Shown one piece after another: positions 36,079-49,544 of a stretch of 64,000 bases of DNA. The notes beneath the pieces are model-generated. The model made no database searches. It was not told the origin of the DNA and saw only the letters and a program-made list of their open reading frames with translations. Origin of the DNA: Puffinus mauretanicus (Eukaryota > Chordata > Aves > Procellariiformes > Procellariidae); assembly GCA_023333565.1 (NCBI GenBank), contig JAJKFH010000948.1:5406001-5470000 (forward strand), read 5' to 3'. The position numbers and the translations under genes are program-made. The stretch's first letter is position 1. Every line of letters starts with the position of its first letter.

Positions 36079-36790
36079 AATCATAGCATAATTTACTTTG
36101 GAAGAGGCCTCTGGAAACCTTCCAGTCCAAAATCCTGCTCAAAGCCAGGCCAGCTTAGAGCAGGTTGACCACTCCAGAACCTCTCTGTACAACATGTTCA
36201 AGTGTTAGATCACCCTCACTTTGAAATTTCATTTCCTAACACTCATTTGGCTTTTCCCAGGTTGCAACTTATGTTTGCCATCTCTCACCCTGCGTACCTT
36301 TGAGTAGAATCTGACTCCTCCCCCTGCTCCCCCAAGCCCACTTCTTCCCAGGCTGCAGGACGTTAAACAGCAGTGGCTCCATATCAACACATGAGGGACG
36401 CCACTAGTAATCAGCCACTAGCTGGGCTTGATGCTGCTGATAACTCCTTTGAGACTGGTTGATCAGCTAGTTTTTTCCATGCAATTCATAGTCTACCTTT
36501 CCAGTCCATGTCTCACTTGCAACAAGATACTATGGGAAACCATGCCAAAGGCCTTGCTGAAGTCAAAGCAAGCAGCATCCATTCCTCCCCCCTCATTCAC
36601 AGAGCCAGTTGCCTCATCATGGAAAGTTATCACATTGGTCAGGCACCAGTTTATCCTTGGTAAATCTGTGCTGGCTGTTTCCAGTTGTCTTTTGTCATTT
36701 AAGTTCCAGAAGGATTTGCTTCACAGCCTTCCCAAGAATTGAGATAAGACTGACCGGCCTGTAGTTCCCAGATGCTGACCCTCTTGCTGG
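36079..36790 (-). mobile_element. older diverged CR1 LINE, 3' portion
   Basis: A minus-strand CR1. Its 3' end is at 36079-36130 (plus strand gaatcatagcataatttact, then gaggcctctggaaaccttcc), which resembles the CR1 subfamily ending in AGGTTTCCAGAGGCCTC...TATGATTC. Further in, the minus strand reads ACFDFSKAFGMVSHSILL at about 36525-36575, which is RT motif A (usual form YLDFSKAFDTVSHS). Sequence up to about 36790 matches upstream RT (ttaagttccagaaggatttgc, gaccggcctgtagttcccag). Many substitutions and indels make it older than the copies at 1-3 kb. Confidence 0.85.
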
Positions 36791-37129
36791 GATATGGTGT
36801 ACACTAACTCTTGCTTAATGTGGATCCAATGGCAGATGAACAAAAGGTAACAGACATGACAGCCATATTTTAAAAGCAGGCTTTGGAAACAAACCTTGAA
36901 GGAAGCTGGGATCAGTAAGTCTCACCTCCATACCATAATATTATTATTAAAATACATATATTTACATGTATATATGCTTATAACATAATATATTATAAAA
37001 ATATAATATAGAAAGAAATTAACACACTTACGGACAAATGTAATGTAATAGGAAAGAAGCATTTGTTTTTTTAAAATAAAGTGCATGTCTGTCTCATTAA
37101 TCCATCAGAGTTCCTTTAAATAAATTCAA
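36791..37129. other. spacer with AT-rich low-complexity tract
   Basis: About 340 bases between two old CR1 copies. About 36931-37011 is a nearly pure A/T tract of TATA, ATTATT and ATAATAT words. No gene is seen. Confidence 0.7.
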
Positions 37130-38045
37130 AGCATGATGGGAAAGGACAAAATTAATCATATAGTCGAGTTCCAAAATGTTTTTGAAGTCCCTCACCAGAA
37201 AATGTTAAAGGAAGTTATTTGCGATGGAATGCAAAGGTATGCTTCACAGATTAAAAATTGGTCAAAAGACAGAAAACAAATGGTTACAATAAACAATCAG
37301 CTTCCAGAAGGGATGGTGGTTACCAGGAGTGTTCACAATTTTTCATGCTGACACCCATAGTGTTCAAAAAAATTCATAAACTATCTAGAAAAGGTGACAA
37401 AATTTGCAGCTGACACAAAATAGTTTAAGACATTCAAAAGCAAATTTCACCCAGAGGTACTGGAGAACATCTCACAGTACAGGATGACTAGGTGATAAAA
37501 TGAAACTCATTTTTTTGTATAGGGAAACACAGGGCAAAAAAAACCCCACTAACCATACATACACAGTCAGGAGATGTAAACTACTGTCACTGAGGAAAGA
37601 CATCACAGGGTGACCGTCACAAAATCCTTGAAATGCCAGTTTAATTGGTAGCACCACTTCACACCCCCAGAAAAGTCAGGCATTACTACCTGAACAAAGG
37701 CGTGGTGGTCAAACAGAAAATAGCTGCATGCCTTTGAATAAACCAGTAATGTACTGATGCAGCACACAACACCTTTTAACAGAGGAACCCATTGCTGCAG
37801 GAAATAGTGAGGACCAAGTCTATAAATAGATTCAGAAGACATTAATCCAATGCCCAAAGACAGACCCACTGGGAGTGTTAAGTACAGTAATCCAGGGAAC
37901 CTCCAGCTTAAATCACTGCCTGCTAGGACCTTGAAAAGTGTACCAAGGGATACAATGTGCACCAGGGATACACCTACACCTGCCAGCAGACACTGCCAGA
38001 GACAGCATATCAGCCCAAATGAATCTTTGCTCTGACCCAGGGCAG
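37130..38045 (+). mobile_element. old CR1-like LINE, RT C-terminus and 3' UTR
   Basis: A plus-strand diverged CR1-clade copy. The frame from 37133 reads NWSKDRKQMVTINNQLPEGM, corresponding to the RT segment before the active site. A broken F-A-A-D-T-K box follows at about 37398-37415 (canonical FADDTK). The 3' UTR is recognisable at about 37780-37840 (attgctgcaggaaatagtga...) and at its end (cactgccagagacagcatat...ctgacccaggg, about 37990-38045). This terminus is of the old CR1/L3-like type, not the ATTCTATGATT type. No intact ORF remains. Confidence 0.82.
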
Positions 38046-41000
38046 AACTTACATTATGATTCTCTGAATAGTAAAATGTAAATCAGATTTACATTTCAGA
38101 ATTCATTCCAGGTTTATGTGTTGAGTTTTTAGCATAGCAAGTAAGGAAAAATGAAAACATTGCATTTAACAACCAATCTTGACAGAAGAGAGATTTCTAG
38201 GGATCGGTGATTAACTCTTTCAAACATCATTTGGGCAAGTGAGTTTAGTACATTTTGAATGTAGACACTTTTGAAAGATAAAACCATAGTCTGGTCTAAA
38301 TTCCTGTTGGTTTATTTGGAATCTCAGAGAGCTATCCAAGTGAGGTAGATGGGCTGGTATTGAAATGACAGGGGGTTAGTACAGCCATCATCTCTCAGCA
38401 TTCACAGAGCATTTCTATCTTTTCCTCAAAGTTATTCAGTAAGATAGCTTGTTGAACAATCAGAAGGCACATGCAATGATATGTAAAAAATACAAAGGAA
38501 ATATCTTTTGCCTTCTTTGGTCATTACAATGCATTATATTTACCCTTAAATTATGAAACACAGGAAAGAGTTTGGAAGGTGATAAAATCACAAATGAGAA
38601 CAAAATATTGTGCACTAAACATAAGCATGTTGGACACCTTTACACTAGTAGTACACTAAAGGTAGCCCCTTTCAGCTGTTCTTTAGCACATATCTACTAG
38701 ATGAGTCCAGCTATAAATTAGTATCTAACTTTCACTGAAGTAACCAGTTGATAAAGATAAAATTCCCTGAATCCATTCATGCAAAAAGTGCCAAGGAAAA
38801 AAAAGCTATAAAAAGACAAAGCTTGAGGAAATAGAAGTTTCTCCTAGACTCGGGACAGAATACAGGGAGCTTGACCCCTTCATATTAGGGTTTGTGGCAA
38901 GCACTTCCATTTCAGTAATAAATAACGTTGACACTTGTGCCTTTCAGTATGAAAACGGTTATTAACATATGATGAAACGAAGTCAAGCTACAGCAGCATA
39001 ATAAGTTATTATTTAAAATTTAAGGCACCTTAGCCATCTTTGGGTATACATTTGCAAAGAAAAACATGCTACCTTAAACTTCAGTAGTAGAGGTTTAATT
39101 TAAAGCAGTCCACCTTGCAAGTTTACAGACACACATTCTCTTATTGCTATTCTAGGATATTTATATGGTCAGCTATGGCATCTTAAGAACAGTTGCCCAT
39201 TTAATTAATGCTAAACTAAATCATATTCTATCATATACTGAGGCTCAAAGGGCACCAGAAATTGGCTCCAGGCTTCTCAATTTATTATACTGATTTTGTA
39301 TTACAGAAAATTAATGCTGGCTACAAAATACACCAGGTTCATAAACTAGACAGAATAACACAGGCTGGGAAACTCATACATACACAACATTAAAAGAGAG
39401 AGAATGATGTATCTATTAGTCATGGCCAAACCGTGAGAAAGATTCATTTGTTCAATTCAAGCAACCAGCTGAATGATGCAAATTGTTTCTGAAGTATCAC
39501 TGATCTTGCAGGAAGAAATTTCCTTTCAAGACTTTGGGTTTCTCCTTGGAAGGTGGGTACTTCCAGCTGGCTTAGCAACTTTCATCGCAGAGTTGTGCAG
39601 AACTGTCCTGCTGTAAAGGACTTGTAGAGCCAAGAGACACTTTAAAAAAAGCAAAAGGGGTGCTGAAAAGCCTGTCTCCACTAGTAATCAAAGGGCAATT
39701 GTTGTAAATGCACTTAAGACTTTGGGTCAAATGACTCCAGACTCCAAATCAGTTTTTATTTCATATGTACTTTTCCTGTGTCCAAAGAGTTCTGTGCTGC
39801 TCTTTCACTTACTTGATTGAAGATATTTGCCATGAGACGCTAAGGCTTATTGCTTTTACTACTATTATTTTTAACATAATTGTTGTTTCATTTCCTTAAA
39901 CACTACATAGCATCAAACAAAACTATTCTTAGCCCTGTTAAATTCTCTGAACAAATAAAGGTCTGTATTTTAATTGTATATATTATTGTACTGGAAAATA
40001 TTAATGTCTGAACAATCACTTTTAATGACCTTGAATCTGAAAAAAAATTGACAATTAGAACAAATTATAAGATGCAGAATTTTAATGTTTCTCTGAAAAC
40101 TGTTTCAGCTCTCCATGTTCATTAATATCACACTAGGAAAAAACTTTACATTGTTATTCCTTTCAACGGATACATGTTAAACTCATGTCCTCCAGCTGGT
40201 GGACATCTGTCATAGTTGTGCGGGTTCATCTTAGGGGACGCAGAGTGTACAGCATTTCATTTTGGGAATGAGATTTTGCAATGCTTAGCAATATTACTGG
40301 TGATACTGTGAATAGCTGCTGCAGGTCATGCTGTTGGGGAGTTTTAAGGGTCTCCCATTTCCAACTGTCTAACATTTTTATTTTTTATTTCAACAGTTAT
40401 GAAAAGGGATAGTATCTCAGGGCATCTATATAAAAACCAGTCAGCTAACAAGGTTAATAAATACACTTCTAGGTCATAACAATGCCAAAACAATCTTCCT
40501 TTATGCACCACAGTTCCTTGCATGACAAAACAAAACTGATACTTAGTTGAAACATTGCTGGACTAAGGGCAAAATGAAGTTGTGTCCAAATTTTCAAAAT
40601 CATGGATGATATGTGAGTTGAGAGAAACCCTGATGAAGCTAAATGTGCTGTTTTTTTCATGCAGGGAGAAACTGAAGAAGCTTAATTTATAGAGAGATAA
40701 AAAGAGGCATCCTAAAAAATACAAGGCACATGCAACATCATTCAAAAGCTAGAGTTAGGTGGTGGTCATAGAAATTGTCCAGGAATTTGAATTCAGAGTC
40801 CGGATTTATTGTCACTGTGCATATGCATGCTTGTGGAAAACTGTAAAGTACCCATGAATTATGCCTCTGACATAAGCAAGATGCCTGCAAGTGTCACCCT
40901 GAGCCAAGACTGAGAGGAAAAACCCTGGAGGTGAGTAGAAAAGAAGACGACAATGCTTAATTTGGCTTGGGAGTTCTGCTCATTTCATTAAAAATTGAAC

Positions 41001-43477
41001 AAAAGATGGTTTTGCTTGGTAGCATTAACAAAAAACCTACAAAAAAACTTCAAACAAATTTCTGCTGTAATATAAGCAATCTGTTCAATTTGGAATTCTG
41101 GGTGACTCCATCAAAAACAAAACAAAACAAAAAAAGCTGGTTGGGGAGTTTAAAAGAGGTAGAGAGGATCCATGTAATCAATCAAAGACAGCTACTTTCT
41201 GTCCAAAATCAAGAGTCACTAGCTACCCCCATCTTTAGAAGATGCCTAGGAAGCTCAGGAAAGGTGATCCTTTTTTTTTTTGCTTGCTTCCTTGTTTTTC
41301 CCAGCAGTGCTTTTCTCATTAGCAATTTGTTTCCTTAGGAAATCTTTGATGAACTCAGTAGTATTGCTGCTAACTGTGAAATCTGGAAAGCAAAAACACA
41401 GATTACTTGGAAGCTGCTCAGCAATTCAGCCCTTTAGACACTCCCTTTTCTAGCTGATATAGTCCATGTGCTCTAGCAAGAAATATAGTTGTTCTCACTG
41501 AAGTTGCTGCCACTATTTTCCTGAAGACTTAAACCAAATTCTGCAGCCTTAGAGGTGCAGACTTGCCAGCTAATATTTAAATTAAGCCTGATAAACAGTT
41601 TCCATGCAGTAAGCATGAATAGTTCTATTATGTATCCATTTTTATGGAGTATTCCAAATCCCACTTATACTAATGAAAGTCTCTACTGACAGCTACACTG
41701 TCATTCAAGATTTACAACAATATCAATGAAGTCAGAACCTGAAGCTGTGCCACTGTATTAATATTTCTGAGTTTCTATTCTAAAACACAATACAACTTAA
41801 TTGTGCTTGCAGGATATTCACTGACATAATAATGCTATGGAGGACTGTGACATTTCAGATGGACCTTCATTGAACTTCTTTGACTTGCATAGGGTGAGTG
41901 ATGTATAATCAACATCCCTTCAAGGACCTCCAATAAAAGTGCAATTTAATTTTTGATAATGCTTCTGAAGTGATGAACTCCTTCTTTAAGGTATAGGTAA
42001 ACAACATCTGGAAATCGGCATTTATTTTTATACAAATTTAAAATATATCTGATCCAAACCTCATTGAAATCAATGGGAATCATCCTATCTACTTCAATTG
42101 CAACCCCACAGACCTTTTTCTATACTGCAACTGATACTAGTACAACACGAAATAAAGACAGGAATAGGAGAGATCTAAAAACATCTTTTCAAGGAACTCT
42201 TTCACTTGCTGTGGTCTCATGGTTACCAAAATGGGACAAAAATAGCCCTGTGGTTATACTTTTCATGAACTCAGGGAAAAAAAATAGCCTGTAACGATGG
42301 CATGAAATTCACCTTGGTATAAAGTGATTGCATTTTTAATATAGTGCCTTTTTTTTCCAGAAAGTAAGTGCATGGAAGAGGGATCCTATATAGCTTCAGC
42401 CATGCAGAATTTCAGTACCTAGCCTGGTTTACAAAACGGATCATCTTCGTTAAAGACAAAAAAGAGAACCAGCCTTGTTTAAGGAATAGCTCAGCTGGTC
42501 TGTTTTAGAAGTCTGCTTCAAGGTAAGGCAAATCATAGCTTGGATTCTGTTGACTAGCTGGTCATTGACTACGGAAAGGGTTCAGGGTGAATAAGTCCAG
42601 TAGAGACACGGAACATTTAGTCACAGGAATCCCACCTCTCACACTTATATACCTAAAGATAGGAAAGATCTGGCCTTTCATAATTGATTCATGTTTATAG
42701 ATCAGCTCAGCTATAATAACTACCAATCAGTCCTAGATTGTTTTAAAACATATAATCTTGAAAATTAGTATGCTTATTATTCGGTACCAAGTGAGTCAGC
42801 TGCATTATTTCTTCAATTCAGTAGTTCTGTTGAGTTTATGCTAAAAATGGTCAATGACAGCAAAGATTTCAGCACAGATTCAACTCAATGTGCAAATAAA
42901 GACAAGAGATTCAATCTATTATCTGGTCTTTCCACAGACTTTTACTAATTTATCCAAAATTACTCATCCTACGAATGATTCTACCATGAAATAATGTTCA
43001 TTTCCTACTGGTGAAAAAGCTGGAGTGATTGAAAGGCATGAAAGAAAAGGAGAAACAGCAGACATACAGGCAAGTACTAAAAGTACTTCTTTGGTTTAGA
43101 CACAAAAAGTTATAAAGAGTGAAAGGTTTAAGAAATCAACCAAAATTCAAAATTTAGGTTAATTCATTTTAGGTTAAGAGCATCAGTATATATCTGCTGA
43201 AAAATTCAGCCTAGAATTATAAAAAATGAAGCTATACTACCCTGTATGTAGTATCCGTGGCATCTCAACAATCCAGAAATTTATGTTTCATTGTTTTTAT
43301 TTCTCCAGCATTTCAAAGAGGGTATATAGCCTATAGACTGTAGTCTTTTCCATACATTTTATTTTGCTCTAGTTAAAAGTGGGCCAGATTTTCAGCTAGT
43401 GTTCACTGGCAGACTATAAAAAATGGTTTAAAGCTTTACTGATTTATACCTCTTGAAAAACATGACAAATTGTTTTC
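38046..43477. other. AT-rich tract, no recognised genes
   Basis: About 5.4 kb without a recognisable exon, RNA gene or transposon. Minor items are an AAAAC-type short repeat near 41115-41135 and T runs near 41270-41280. The open frame at 40967-41338 starts and ends in unremarkable AT-rich sequence and matches no family I know. Confidence 0.6.
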
Positions 43478-43482
43478 CAGAG
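43478..43482. repeat. left target-site duplication CAGAG
   Basis: Identical to 44032-44036 and directly abutting the TG end of the LTR. Confidence 0.9.
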
Positions 43483-44031
43483 TGTAGTGGTTTAACCTGG
43501 CAGGCAGCCAAACACCACACAGCCACTCGTTCACTCTCTCCCCACCCTGCCGCAGTGGGATGGGGGAGAGAATCGGGAAAAAAAAAAAAAAAAATTTGTG
43601 GATTGAGGTAAAGACAGTTTAATAGAACAGAAAAGGAAGGGAAAATAATAATAATAACAATAATAATAACAACAATAATAATAACAATAATGATAGAATA
43701 TACAAAATGAGTGATGCACAATGCAATTGCTCACCACCCACCGACCCAAGCAGCAATCGCTACTTCCTGGACCACACCTCTTATTTATATACTGAGTATG
43801 ACGACATATGGTATGGAATACCCTGTTGGACAGTTGGGTCAGCTGTCCTGGCTATCCTCCCTCCCAGTCTCTTGTGCACTTGGCAGAGCATGGGAAGCTG
43901 AAAAGTCCTTGACTCATAGACTACTTAGCAACAACTAAAAACATCAGTGTATTATCAACATTCTTCTCATATTAAATCCAAAACACAGCACTAGGAAGAA
44001 ATTTAACTCTATCCCATCCAAAACCAGGACA
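43483..44031 (-). mobile_element. solo LTR, avian ERVL-type
   Basis: A complete 549-bp minus-strand LTR with left edge TGTAGTGGTTTAACC and right edge CCAAAACCAGGACA. Perfect 5-bp target duplications CAGAG flank it at 43478-43482 and 44032-44036. Read on the minus strand it has a TATA-like TATATAAA (43784-43791), an ATTAAA-type polyadenylation signal (about 43617-43622), and an interrupted AAT/AAC tract at about 43644-43690. An A run lies at about 43569-43584. No viral coding sequence adjoins it. Structure and length make it the closest sibling of the copies at 11803-12385 and 18417-18931. Confidence 0.93.
43784..43791 (-). promoter_or_regulatory. TATA-like box of the LTR promoter
   Basis: TATATAAA on the minus strand, next to the conserved CTCAGTA/GAGTATGAC core of the LTR. 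It occupies the same position as the TATA boxes at 19039-19045 and 56332-56338. Activity is unknown. Confidence 0.55.
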
Positions 44032-44036
44032 CAGAG
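44032..44036. repeat. right target-site duplication CAGAG
   Basis: Partner of 43478-43482, directly after the LTR's terminal GGACA. Confidence 0.9.
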
Positions 44037-44719
44037 CAAAAATATAGAGATTCCTGCTGATACTCCTTGCCCTCTTATAAAAATAATGGTTTATTGTTCT
44101 CAGATAGCAGTAAATCAAGATTTCAAAAAATATTGCCTTATATCAACTTCAGGACTACATGCCTGCTAACTTATTAATTAACAATTGAACCAGCAGAGAA
44201 GGAAACTGCAGCTGGATAGAAACATTTCATAATTTGAGCCTGACAACTTTGTACTTTCAAGACCTAGGCAACACATGAGGTTAATTTGCCTGAAAAGTCC
44301 ATATAAAGTCTTTGATAACATACTTTTCACAGCTTTCTATAACACCTTTTGCTCAGGATAATTTATGAATGATTCAATTAAGCTAAGGAGAGATAAATCA
44401 CCAATTTGTAACAGCAGTGGACAAATCTTTCTAGTGCATGATCATGACTCACTAGCAGTATCTGGCCCTAGTGACTTGGGAGCTTAGTACTTCCTCATCC
44501 CCTAAAGAAATGATATAGGACCAGCATTTGAACTCTGGCTACATATCTACGGGCTCTCTTTGAAAACACAGGCATAATATTTTATAAAACATTGGGGTTT
44601 GTTGTTTTGAGGGGTTTTTTTGCCCTCCAGGGATTTCTTTGCATTTTCAGTTTCTCAGTTAGAAACAGTATAATACCAAGTTTCTCTTGGAGCCTTTCCC
44701 TTTTTTATAAGTTACCATA

Positions 44720-44752
44720 GTTTCCATTGTTTACAAGTTTCCATTGTTTGAT
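44720..44752. repeat. 17-bp tandem duplication
   Basis: The unit gtttccattgtttacaa is followed directly by gtttccattgtttgat. It is a local duplication with slight divergence. Confidence 0.85.
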
Positions 44753-44878
44753 AATGTAGCTCATTCAGTTTCAAAATAGTGCTATTATTCTGGTATTTTA
44801 TTCTTAAATAGATTTTTTTTTTCCCTAAATCACAAAAAAGATTGCAAAATGTGTGAGTCTCCATCATTTCCTTGCATG

Positions 44879-44896
44879 CACACACACACACACACA
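44879..44896. repeat. (CA)9 microsatellite
   Basis: Nine uninterrupted CA dinucleotides following TG. This is a simple repeat. Confidence 0.95.
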
Positions 44897-47573
44897 AGAT
44901 CAAAAGAATCTGAAATTAAAGAGTTACAGATGCTTGCTATATGTTTTGCATGAACAATAAGCGGATACCGAAGCTGAATAAATGCATTTTTACCTACTAA
45001 TTACAAAGGTGACATTTTCAAAATCACTTCAGACTGACAGCATAGCAGTTACAAATCCACTTATAAAGCAAGAAAACAACAACTAAGTTTCCAGGTCTCA
45101 GACACATCACAGAGTATTCATGTGTGTAGGCTGATCTGCCTTTACGACATCTAGCACGGAATGACAGGCATGCTGCTGGCCTACATTTTCGCTGCTGACA
45201 CCCCCAAAATGCCAGAGAGCTCAGATCTTATTATTTCCCTTTTGATTTTGACAGACAAAAAGCATCTAGGAGAAGCAGGTGTATGCAGACGTTGATGGGA
45301 CAGAAGTTCAGAAATGCTTAATGTCGGCCCAGATTTCTCTGCAGAGTAAACTGGTCAGCTTTTTCCACTGGTCACTCTTACCTGCCTGTATCCTCCAGAC
45401 AACAGGATATGTTTGCCCCAGTTCTCCAACCAGCCCTTACTCTTGCCCAGGTACACGTACTTGTCTCCTGGAGCCTGCCAAGGGTATTTTATCTTCTTTT
45501 CCTGACACCGTGGCTTTTCTCCAGCCATTCCCATTTTGCACCACACATTACTCATCTTGAACAAAATTACCATCCTCAAATGTTTATGACTTCCCCCAGG
45601 TCTCTCAAGGTGCCCCTATAACATCTATACACACACTCCCTGAAAACTTCAGTGTAATTCAGCCCCTCCCTGCTGTCTCCGCTAACTCATCCTAACAATC
45701 AGTAGCCATCTATTCCCATCAGTTATTCAAACATTCTCTCAAAACCATATATTTTAATTTCCCTGCCCCTCAGATAACCCTCGGCTACTTGTAATATATT
45801 ATTTAGTTCCTACCCACCCACTCTGCATAATTCCTTATCCTTCCTCTGGTATTTTATTGATATGTAGTGTATTTCACATTAGGATAGCACTAATCAATTC
45901 CAAATATAATGGTTGTATATTAGTATTTAGCTAAATTGTACATTCTTAAATACCTTACTTAAAAAGTTGCAAAGATTAAAGTTTTAATCCACATACGTAA
46001 ATCATGCCAATTCCCAATGCCTGACTGTAAGAGATCTCCTTCATTGACTCACTCTCTTGTAAATCCTTTCCCCACAGTGTAAACACGGAGAATGATGACA
46101 TGTCCTTTGCAATTGGGCCAAGACCTTCTCTCTCAAAAGCTGTGTGTATACAGTCTAGGGAAAGATGTCGGGGGCGGGGAGCGGAAATTCAGTCAATTAC
46201 AATTAGTAGAATGGGGCTGAGTTAAGAGCACATGATAAGACTCTTCACTCTGAGGAAGAGGAGATGCAGTCCAATAGGTACATGGTATCTGACTGACAGA
46301 AAGTTGACACTCTTCTTATTGGCAAGTTTGAGTAAGTTTAAGATGGAGCTAGTAAAACCAGGTTATTCATCATTTAACTAGCCTATCTAAATCTCAGTTT
46401 TTCTAAACGATTTGCATATATTGCAATAGTGAGTGCATAAAACAATTCCCATCACAACAATATACAGTCTTTGTAAGAAATTAACAAACATATTTGCCAA
46501 TATTTTATAAAATAAAAGAGCAGTGAGAATTCTCAAACTTCACTTTTTTGGTGGCTGCAGTTCGAGGAGTGTAAAGAGGAAACCATTTTAATTTAAATTG
46601 ATTTGTGAACTGGGGACTGGGTTTAGATTTTGCAGCTGAAAAGAGGAGAGCAGGAATAGTGTGCCTCTAACAAAACTGCTGGATTACAGCTATGCAAAAT
46701 AGAGTGGTTTCACTGACTAGGTACTGTATCCAAACTTCCTTTGGTCTATGTAGTCTCACAGTACTCCCATTTCTATAACAGCTAAAGTTAGCATTTACTT
46801 ACAGTCAGAAAACTGGAGTGACTCCATTACTTATATTCTGTTACCAGTATAACAGCAGAGTTTCAGCTGCTTCCTTTACAACAGAATAAACCCCAGATGT
46901 TTGTGTATGATTTTTTTTCCCCACCTAAATGTTATGTCTTCTATAAATTTAGGATTAAAGGGGTTTTTTTGTGAGTTTGTGTGTTTATAAATAAAAAAAA
47001 AATTATGTTCTAAGATTTTAGCAAACTCCAAACTGCAGAAGAATTAAATTTCCTTTAAAAGCATTGCACATGAGGAAACTGATTTCATTGGCATATATTA
47101 GATAATTAAAATCTTCTCAGGCTCGTGCTTTTCTTGGAGCAGTTGTGAGGGTGGAAAGAGGTTGGATTTCTTTTTTTTAAAACCTTTTTCCTTTTGGAGG
47201 GCAAGTTATATGAACGGTTTCCTGAATACTAACACAATTTTATCTACATTTTCTCAAGTCAGGTGTGAAGCCCCCTGTATTAGAGAAGATTCCACCATCA
47301 CTGAAAGTAAGACTATTGTGCTGCTTACAGAGTTTTGGCACATTGCTGTGTCCTTCACAAGACAGCCCTGCAAATAGGGCACCCATACCGGAGACTGGCA
47401 GTTCATTTCAGAAGCAAGTTGAAACAGGAAAATCGATAGACAGCTCTTTTGCCTTAAATGCTGTCTTTGGTATAAAAAGGATAACAGGTTACAAATTAAA
47501 GTGTTGCATCTTCCTTGGCTTCATGGTGGTACTAGTAATTTTCAAATATTCTGTGTGCGTGCTTGTGTATGTA

Positions 47574-47616
47574 TGAGACAGAGACGGGGAGAGAGAGATA
47601 GACACAGAGAGAGACT
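47574..47616. repeat. GA-rich simple repeat
   Basis: A purine tract of GAGA, GACA and GATA words (gagacagagacggggagaga and following). It is an imperfect microsatellite. Confidence 0.85.
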
Positions 47617-49454
47617 GGAAGCTTCTTGATTAAAAAAATAGACTTATGCCTGAAGTAGGTAAGCAATGAGAAAAACAGTAGAAATTCAATCATCTACCTT
47701 ACAAATATCAATTATTTTAAATTACTGTTTTTCTGCATTGTGGTAATAGCCTGGCATTAGCAGGGTCAGCAGTCATTTCCAACATTGACAACCCCACAAT
47801 ATATAAAGAGATTTTTTCCCCTATTGCTCAGTGTCTGTATGGATGAGTAGAGCAGCTGACAGCTGCATGTAAGCCAATATATAACTTCCAAGTAACTTTT
47901 TAGCTTTCCATCCCAAAGTTACCTTACTCAGCAAAACAACCTCTCTCATGCCCTGGAACATGCAAGTCCCATCAGTTGAGATGAAGAAGAAAGCAATTCT
48001 CTCTTACAGTAATTTTCATGGGTATGATCACTCATTAATCCTATCAGGTTACCAGCACACAGGCAAAGCTTCTATTTTTCCTCTCTTAATTTAGACAATT
48101 CTTAACCTACCAGCACCCCACCTCCCAATCCTCTCAAAGTGTGAGAAAAAAGGGGAGAAATAAAAAATTTAAGACTAATCATTTAGCAATACAAGAAAAT
48201 CTGCTTATGCTAGTATCATTTCCTTTGACTAATGTAATTTCATGCTGTTGCTACAGGCTTTGAGGAATTTCTCTCCAACCCATCATCTTCTAAAAACCTG
48301 AAACCTAGCTAAATTACTTTTTTCCATGGAAGTGAAAGTTCAGACTTGGCATTGGAGTAAAACTAATCGTGATGTCAGTAAAATAAGTTACAATACATTT
48401 AATAGGCAAAATCCTAAAAATCAAGAGCTTCTCTACTTTGAATAAACATTGAAAGATCACATTAATACAGAAAACCTTCCCAACAATTTCCACCCCCAGG
48501 TTATCCTCTCCCTCCCCACCTTCTCTTAATCCTTCTAACATGCACTACAAACTAGACTACTATATATTATACCATTTTTCTGATAGTCACTCTCTGAGAA
48601 GTTGTTGCACGATTACTGTCTGCAATTTGTATTTTTACTCATTTGAGTCCAGGAAAAGTAGAGAACCCAAATTTGGCCTACAGCTTAAAGAAAATCTTTG
48701 AAATACTATCCTTGCATTGGTGAAATGGTGTACCTCAAATAATTCCTACAAATGTTGGTATTTTTATTTAGTTATATTTTAGTCATATATAGGTAGCATG
48801 TCAAACAACAAAAAATGTTTATTATTTACAGTAATAAACCATAAATATTGGTTTATTACTGTAAAACAAATATATTATGTGTTGAACAAGAACTTATTCC
48901 TTCTGTCAGCTGCACTGAAATGGATTAGGTTCACAGGTCAGTTATGCCTGACCAATTATTTAAGAAGCTGTCCTTTTCTTGGCTGTTAATTACTACCCAG
49001 CTGAGATGCCACATCTGACTGCATGAATACTCCCTGTCATTTAAATCTAGTTTAGGCTAAAAAGGCTACCTAAACTCACTATTGAAAGCAGTTTGAAACT
49101 CTTGATTAAGGTTAATCTCATCAACTTCACAGTAAAACAGTCTAAAAGCGCTACCAAAGACAGGATAGGTGGTCACTGCTAATTAGGTAAGCAAAAATCA
49201 TTCAGTTCTTATGTAACTGCAATAGCCTGATATATCCCACGATGTACCACAATACTAACTCTACTGCAACATCTGACACTATGCATAGATACATAAACAC
49301 TACTTGAAGACTGTTTGGCCTTCATAAATATAGTCAGTTTCTGGTTCTGATATATATGCACTAACATAACAGCCACAGAAAGCTCTCCAAGCTGAGACCT
49401 TGGATCAAGTCTACATATCAGTGTAAATATGTTTTAAGATATTTCAGATGAGAA

Positions 49455-49502
49455 ATCTGAAATAAGACAATCGAAAGAAATAAGACATCTGAAATAAGAC
49501 AA
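49455..49502. repeat. 16-bp tandem repeat next to a CR1 tail
   Basis: The 16-mer atctgaaataagacaa occurs at 49455-49470 and again at 49487-49502. A degenerate third copy (tcgaaagaaataagac) lies exactly between them, giving three 16-bp units. Confidence 0.85.
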
Positions 49503-49544
49503 TTCTATGATTCTATCCTATGATTCTATTCTATGATTCTATGA
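49502..49544 (+). mobile_element. bare CR1 3' terminal repeat
   Basis: Repeated attctatgattctatcctat and ttctatgattctatga units match the tail of CR1. No CR1 3' UTR precedes them: the sequence just upstream is the 16-bp tandem repeat. It is either an extremely 5'-truncated CR1 insertion or a microsatellite that happens to use the same units. The CR1 reading is favoured because the unit is so specific to that family. Confidence 0.7.

Larger units (their letters stand above)
44037..49454. other. AT-rich tract, no recognised genes
   Basis: About 5.4 kb. It holds a 17-bp tandem pair (44720-44752), a CA microsatellite (44879-44896), an isolated GC-box-like GGGGCGGGG at about 46171-46179 and a GA-rich tract at about 47574-47616. 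Open frames at 45279-45621 and 47162-47576 overlap others and are unrecognised. Confidence 0.6.

Noticed and set aside
43428..43721. Minus-strand frame rich in Ile and Val, like a transmembrane helix
   Set aside because: Same cause: the LTR triplet repeat translated in one frame.
46165..46182. GC-box-like GGGGCGGGG as a possible promoter
   Set aside because: It is a single motif in AT-rich sequence with no CpG island, TATA box or gene beside it.
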